A stretch of 36,072 bases of DNA, taken from Gammaproteobacteria bacterium (GTDB taxonomy: Bacteria > Pseudomonadota > Gammaproteobacteria > Pseudomonadales > Azotimanducaceae). The DNA lies in contig JABIZD010000184.1 in NCBI GenBank assembly GCA_018666555.1, positions 1 through 36,072 on the forward strand, given 5' to 3'. Both the position numbers and the translations under genes were made by a program. The notes under the pieces were generated by a model that worked only from the letters and a program-made list of their open reading frames with translations, did no database searches and was not told the origin of the DNA. Below are positions 32,022 to 36,072 of the stretch, piece by piece (the first letter of the stretch is position 1; every line of letters starts with the position of its first letter).

Positions 32022-32381
32022 CTAAATTCAAGAATCGGCAACAGTACCTGACTACCCATACAGCCCTGTGCATCCTGGCCAAAAGTCCTCATTAAAGCCC
32101 TGGGATGTTCCTGCAGGTTTATACCAAGTGGGTTTACCCGAACTCTCGGCCGCACCTGCTCCAATGTGCTCGTTGCAGCGCTACCCTCGCGTAAACAGAG
32201 CGTTGCTACAGAATTCAATTACCTGAAAATCTAATTTTAAATCCGGATAGATTCCTGTATACGATTTGTAATCACAACAGGTAGAATTAGCCCGCAGCAA
32301 GATGATGGTTAGGAGATTTATTGGTAAACAGCCAGACTGCATTTGGCAATACCCCCCATTTCAGCAAAGGAAACCTTCAAT
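32022..32381. other. Intergenic region upstream of fhs
   Basis: About 360 nt. It contains short tandem starts (ATG-ATG at 32302/32305) opening a roughly 39-codon frame that overlaps the fhs start, which could be a leader peptide but has no other support. No tetrahydrofolate or other riboswitch architecture is recognisable. A 100-codon minus-strand frame crossing from the pentapeptide gene is taken to be chance. Confidence 0.45.
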
Positions 32382-34052
32382 ATGCCTCCTTCCGATATTG
32401 ATATCGCTCGTTCAGCAAACCTAAAGAATATTTCAGTGATTGGTGATGAACTAGGAATTCCATCAGACTCCCTACTCAGATATGGTCATCACAAAGCCAA
32501 GATCGATTATGACTTCATAGCAGAGAGCCAGCAGCATTCTCCAGGCAAACTGATTTTAGTGACCGCTGTTTCGCCTACGCCAGCCGGGGAAGGTAAAACC
32601 ACCACTACCATAGGTCTGGGCGATGCCCTGAATAAAATTGGCCAGAAAACCATAATCTGCTTGCGTGAACCGAGCCTCGGACCTTGCTTTGGTATGAAGG
32701 GAGGTGCTGCCGGGGGCGGGTATTCACAGGTTGTCCCGATGGAGGATATCAACCTTCACTTCACTGGAGACTTTCATGCCATCGGTGCAGCCCATAACCT
32801 GCTGGCAGCACTGATAGACAACCATATCCACTGGGGCAATAAACTGTCTATTGATCCCCGGCGAATCACCTGGCGACGAGTCATGGATATGAATGAACGC
32901 GCACTCCGCAATATTAATATAGGGCTAGGAGGAGCAATCAACGGTGTACCACGAGAATCAGGTTTCGATATTACTGTTGCCTCCGAGATTATGGCCATTT
33001 TTTGCCTGGCCAACGACCTCGTCGAGCTGCAGCAAAGCCTCGGCAATATTGTCATTGGCCAAACCTTTGACGGTGAATCCGTTCATTCCAGGCAGCTGGA
33101 TGCAAATGGCGCCATGGCAGCACTGTTAAAAGATGCTTTTAAGCCTAACCTGGTCCAGACTCTGGAAAACAACCCCGCCCTGATTCACGGTGGGCCTTTT
33201 GCCAATATCGCCCATGGTTGTAACTCTGTCATCGCCACTAAAGCGGCGCTGGGCCTGGCCGACTACGTCGTAACCGAGGCGGGTTTTGGCGCCGAATTAG
33301 GGGCTGAAAAATTCTTCAATATCAAGTGCCGAAAATCCGGCTTAAAGCCTTCGGCAGCAGTGATCGTGGCCACGGTTCGGGCTCTGAAAATGCATGGTGG
33401 AGTCACCAAAAACAAATTACACCTGGAGAACACCGCTGCAGTCGACAAGGGTTGCAGCAACCTCGCTCGCCATATTCGTAATACCGGTAGTTTCGGAATT
33501 CCTGTAGTAGTTGCCATTAATCGATTCGATCAAGACACGTCAGCAGAAATCGAAATAATTCGACAACACTGCCAATCCCTGAATGTAGAAGCCATTGACT
33601 GCACCCACTGGGCAGAGGGAGGCCAAGGCGCAGAGGCCCTGGCCCATCACGTGGTCAGTCTAAGCGAGGCTGGGCATTCTCAATTCCGAACCCTCTATGA
33701 CGATGACCTACCTCTATGGAACAAGATCGAGCATATTGCCCAGAGTCTATATGGCGCCGATGAAGTAATTGCCGACCAGAAAGTACGCAATCAGATAAAA
33801 CATCTGCAGACAGAGTGCGGCCATTTCCCCATCTGTATGGCAAAAACCCCCTATAGCTTTTCAACCGACCCCAGTCTAAGAGGCGCCCCCAGCCATCACT
33901 CAGTTCCTATACGCGAAGTCAGGCTCGCAAATGGCGCCGGCTTCATCGTTGTTGTTTGCGGCGATATTATGACCATGCCGGGGCTACCCAGAAACCCAGC
34001 TGCCAACGGCATCAGCTTAGATCATGACGGTGAGATCCAGGGCCTGTTTTAG
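32382..34052 (+). CDS. fhs: Formate-tetrahydrofolate ligase
   Basis: 556 residues from ATG 32382, preceded by AAAGGA; a TTG 13 codons upstream would add residues outside the usual family start ('[14 protein letters not shown]'). The ATP-binding loop '[14 protein letters not shown]' is at about 66-79, followed by '[19 protein letters not shown]', '[18 protein letters not shown]', '[13 protein letters not shown]' and '[14 protein letters not shown]', all family hallmarks; length is normal. It makes 10-formyl-tetrahydrofolate from formate, THF and ATP, feeding purine and one-carbon metabolism. No folD, purU or other one-carbon gene is adjacent. Formate may come from demethylation or oxygenase reactions. 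Confidence 0.98.
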   Translation: MPPSDIDIARSANLKNISVIGDELGIPSDSLLRYGHHKAKIDYDFIAESQQHSPGKLILVTAVSPTPAGEGKTTTTIGLGDALNKIGQKTIICLREPSLGPCFGMKGGAAGGGYSQVVPMEDINLHFTGDFHAIGAAHNLLAALIDNHIHWGNKLSIDPRRITWRRVMDMNERALRNINIGLGGAINGVPRESGFDITVASEIMAIFCLANDLVELQQSLGNIVIGQTFDGESVHSRQLDANGAMAALLKDAFKPNLVQTLENNPALIHGGPFANIAHGCNSVIATKAALGLADYVVTEAGFGAELGAEKFFNIKCRKSGLKPSAAVIVATVRALKMHGGVTKNKLHLENTAAVDKGCSNLARHIRNTGSFGIPVVVAINRFDQDTSAEIEIIRQHCQSLNVEAIDCTHWAEGGQGAEALAHHVVSLSEAGHSQFRTLYDDDLPLWNKIEHIAQSLYGADEVIADQKVRNQIKHLQTECGHFPICMAKTPYSFSTDPSLRGAPSHHSVPIREVRLANGAGFIVVVCGDIMTMPGLPRNPAANGISLDHDGEIQGLF

Positions 34053-34309
34053 ACATAACAGCATTAGTTTAACGCATTGAAAAATGTACTAGTTTAACCA
34101 GACCCGCCGGGCCATTGGTTAATATCAATTCAGCGGCCAAGCTGATACCAATGCCTTCCGTTAGCCTAAGCTGACTTTGCCTAGGCTTTACACGTGCCCA
34201 AATCCAAACCAGTCACCCCGACTGGACAGCAAGTCATAAATGCGATTACTATCAATCAGGTTCACTGTGCTGAATATCATAGGCAATTGCTAACCGGGAG
34301 GTCTCTTTT

Positions 34310-35944
34310 ATGTCTGACAAGGCCGATGTACTGGTGATTGGCGCTGGATTTGCTGGTATGTATGCAATTTACCGGCTGCGCCATCTAGGGCTTAAGGTAG
34401 TCGTAATTGAAGCCGGCAGCGACGTTGGCGGTACCTGGTACTGGAATCGATATCCTGGCGCTCGTTGTGACGTTCCCAGCCTCGAGTATTCGTTTGGTTT
34501 CTCACCCGAATTAGAGCAGGAATGGGAGTGGCCAGAAGTGTTCTCAGCCCAGCCGGATATTCTTCATTACGCCAACCATATCGCAGACCGATTCGATCTT
34601 CGCCGGCATATCAAGTTTAACACCCGGGCCACAGCAGTTACCTACCTGGAACATAGCAATCAATGGCAAGTGAGCACTGATTCAGGTGTCAGCTACTGTG
34701 CCACTTACTGCATCATGGCAACCGGCTGCCTGTCGGTACCTAACAAACCCGAGATCAGTGGCGCTGACCACTTTCAGGGTGAGACATACCATACCGGACT
34801 CTGGCCAAAGCACCCGGTTGATCTCACGGGCAAAAAAGTCGGCATCATCGGTACCGGTTCATCGGCCGTCCAAGCCATACCCGAACTGGCAACTCAAGCG
34901 GGCCATCTGACCGTATTCCAGAGAACCCCGGTCTATACGGTTCCGGCTAACCGTAAAGCTATGAACAAAGCTGTCGAAGATGAATTTAAAAGTAACTATC
35001 GTCAGATACGAGCGATGCAACAGCATAATCGCGGTGGTGTTTCCACCTTTCGACCCCTAAAAAGCATGCGACCGACCCGCCGTCTCGACGATCAGCAAGC
35101 ACAGAGCAATAATATAAAGGCCCTCAAACCTGAACAGCGCCAGCAGCGCCTTGACCAACGCGGCTTGGCATCAATTCTAGGTTTTACCGATATCTATAAC
35201 GATATCGAAGCTAACGAGATAGCCAACGAACTGTTTCGATACAATATCAAGCAGCGCGTTAGAGATCCGCAGGTAGCTGAAAAATTATTACCAAAAACTT
35301 ATGGCCTGGGCTGTAAACGACAGGTGCTTGATCGTGACTACTATGACACCTTCAACCGTGACAACGTTTTATTGGTTGATGTTCAGGAAAACCCAATTGC
35401 AGAAATCAACGAGACTGGTGTGCAGACCCAGACGCAACACTATGAACTCGACGTTCTAATCTACGCTACCGGCTTTGATGCCATGACTGGCGCTCTGCTC
35501 AATGCAAATATTACCGGTCGAGCTGGGCAGACCCTGGCAGAAAAATGGCAATATGGCCCTGTTGCCTATCTCGGCCTGCAAATGCACGGATTTCCGAACC
35601 TGTTTACCGTGACCGGGCCCGGTAGCCCGTCAGTACTCTGTAATATGCTGGTTGCCATAGAACAGCATATAAACTGGATAGCCGACTGCATCGTCTATTT
35701 GCGAGACAACCAGATCAGCAGCATCGAGCCCAACAAAAACTCTGAACTTACCTGGATCGACCATGTCAATGATGTCGCCAAGGAAACGATGTTTACTGCA
35801 CCAACCTGTAACTCATGGTATCTAGGCGCCAATATCCAGGGAAAACCGCGGATTTTTATGCCCTACGTAGGTGGGTTCCCTCAATATCGTGAGCGCTGCG
35901 AACAAGAACAAGAGCAGCACTACCCCAGCTTTACGTTAGCCTAA
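34310..35944 (+). CDS. Type I Baeyer-Villiger flavin monooxygenase
   Basis: 544 residues with two Rossmann motifs: GAGFAG at 11-16 (FAD) and GTGSSA at 181-186 (NADPH). Between them is the Baeyer-Villiger fingerprint F155-x-G-x-x-x-H161-x-x-x-W165-P, and ATG at 137-139 ('MATGCLSVPNKP'). 'DVGGTWYWNRYPGARCD' is typical of cyclohexanone- and cyclopentadecanone-type enzymes. It inserts oxygen next to a ketone to give an ester or lactone, using NADPH and O2. GGGAGG precedes the ATG by 8 nt. It stands alone at the window end, and complements the LLM monooxygenase and epoxide hydrolase in oxidation of cyclic or terpenoid substrates (inference). Confidence 0.96.
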   Translation: MSDKADVLVIGAGFAGMYAIYRLRHLGLKVVVIEAGSDVGGTWYWNRYPGARCDVPSLEYSFGFSPELEQEWEWPEVFSAQPDILHYANHIADRFDLRRHIKFNTRATAVTYLEHSNQWQVSTDSGVSYCATYCIMATGCLSVPNKPEISGADHFQGETYHTGLWPKHPVDLTGKKVGIIGTGSSAVQAIPELATQAGHLTVFQRTPVYTVPANRKAMNKAVEDEFKSNYRQIRAMQQHNRGGVSTFRPLKSMRPTRRLDDQQAQSNNIKALKPEQRQQRLDQRGLASILGFTDIYNDIEANEIANELFRYNIKQRVRDPQVAEKLLPKTYGLGCKRQVLDRDYYDTFNRDNVLLVDVQENPIAEINETGVQTQTQHYELDVLIYATGFDAMTGALLNANITGRAGQTLAEKWQYGPVAYLGLQMHGFPNLFTVTGPGSPSVLCNMLVAIEQHINWIADCIVYLRDNQISSIEPNKNSELTWIDHVNDVAKETMFTAPTCNSWYLGANIQGKPRIFMPYVGGFPQYRERCEQEQEQHYPSFTLA

Positions 35945-36072
35945 CCCGATAGGCGATAAGCGACCGACCCAAGTCACGGTTGACCGTATGCACAGCCTTG
36001 ACGGTATTCGGATAGCAACGACAAATAGGTTAAACCCTAGCCGTTGGCTGAGCCAGAGATAGCGTCAAATGA

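Noticed and set aside
31916-32218. 100-residue minus-strand ORF
   Set aside because: It overlaps the end of the pentapeptide-repeat gene antisense and has no supporting start signal.
32022-32381. Riboswitch upstream of fhs
   Set aside because: Looked for tetrahydrofolate- or glycine-riboswitch-like paired elements and found none convincing.
34163-34187. AGCCTA...TAGGCT hairpin after fhs as a terminator
   Set aside because: Only a 6-bp stem with a large loop and no T-tract; not enough to call.
1-36072. CRISPR arrays, tRNA genes, insertion sequences
   Set aside because: No regularly spaced repeats, cloverleaf sequences or transposase motifs were recognised by eye; a dedicated scan was not possible.

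Overview
The window reads as a piece of a marine gammaproteobacterial chromosome. No rRNA or tRNA gene fixes the taxonomy, so this is inference from moderate G+C, typical Shine-Dalgarno sites, an outer-membrane protein, periplasmic signal peptides, and a gene mix (arylsulfatase, alkylsulfatase-like protein, flavin-dependent monooxygenases, mEH-type epoxide hydrolase, desaturase, dockerin-like repeats) common in marine oligotroph and lipid/terpenoid degraders. I see no phage, transposase, CRISPR or tRNA gene.

Layout. 1-3042: the 3' end of a PHP/CehA-McbA-like hydrolase converges on an MFS transporter; a second, divergent MFS gene follows whose N-terminus appears cut off by a one-base frameshift. 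3259-6960 (minus): S9 peptidase, then a two-gene unit. Its first gene (4868-4338) is a single reading frame crossed by one in-frame TGA inside an H-TGA-G-S-C motif. It is best read as a selenoprotein of the UGSC family (Sec97/Cys100), with a SECIS-like hairpin directly after the TGA. The second gene starts at a GTG overlapping the stop by 4 nt and encodes a 360-residue conserved partner. This is the most notable content of the window.

7081-8226 (plus) encodes an epoxide hydrolase. 15970-8230 (minus) is a catabolic block: enoyl-CoA hydratase, LLM flavin monooxygenase, acetoacetate-decarboxylase-like protein, SDR dehydrogenase (all nearly touching), then an alkylsulfatase-like MBL protein and an arylsulfatase. 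16701-16042 encodes a membrane metalloprotease. 22216-16820 (minus) is a four-gene sensory operon: exported protein, membrane hybrid histidine kinase, outer-membrane barrel, and receiver-kinase protein. A triplet of 8-bp half-sites at exact 11-bp spacing lies in front of it, as in OmpR/PhoB boxes.

22516-36072 holds mostly single genes: MaoC hydratase, secreted TPR protein, calcineurin-like phosphoesterase, fatty acid desaturase, secreted serine hydrolase carrying two dockerin/EF-hand-like repeats, SAM methyltransferase, Qnr/McbG-like pentapeptide-repeat protein, formate-tetrahydrofolate ligase (fhs), and a Baeyer-Villiger monooxygenase. Several carry perfect or near-perfect palindromes just upstream, suggesting local repressors encoded elsewhere. 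Together the genes suggest an organism that takes up and breaks down sulfated and lipophilic organic compounds (sulfate removal, oxygenation, epoxide opening, beta-oxidation-like steps) and that uses selenium. All pathway assignments are inference.
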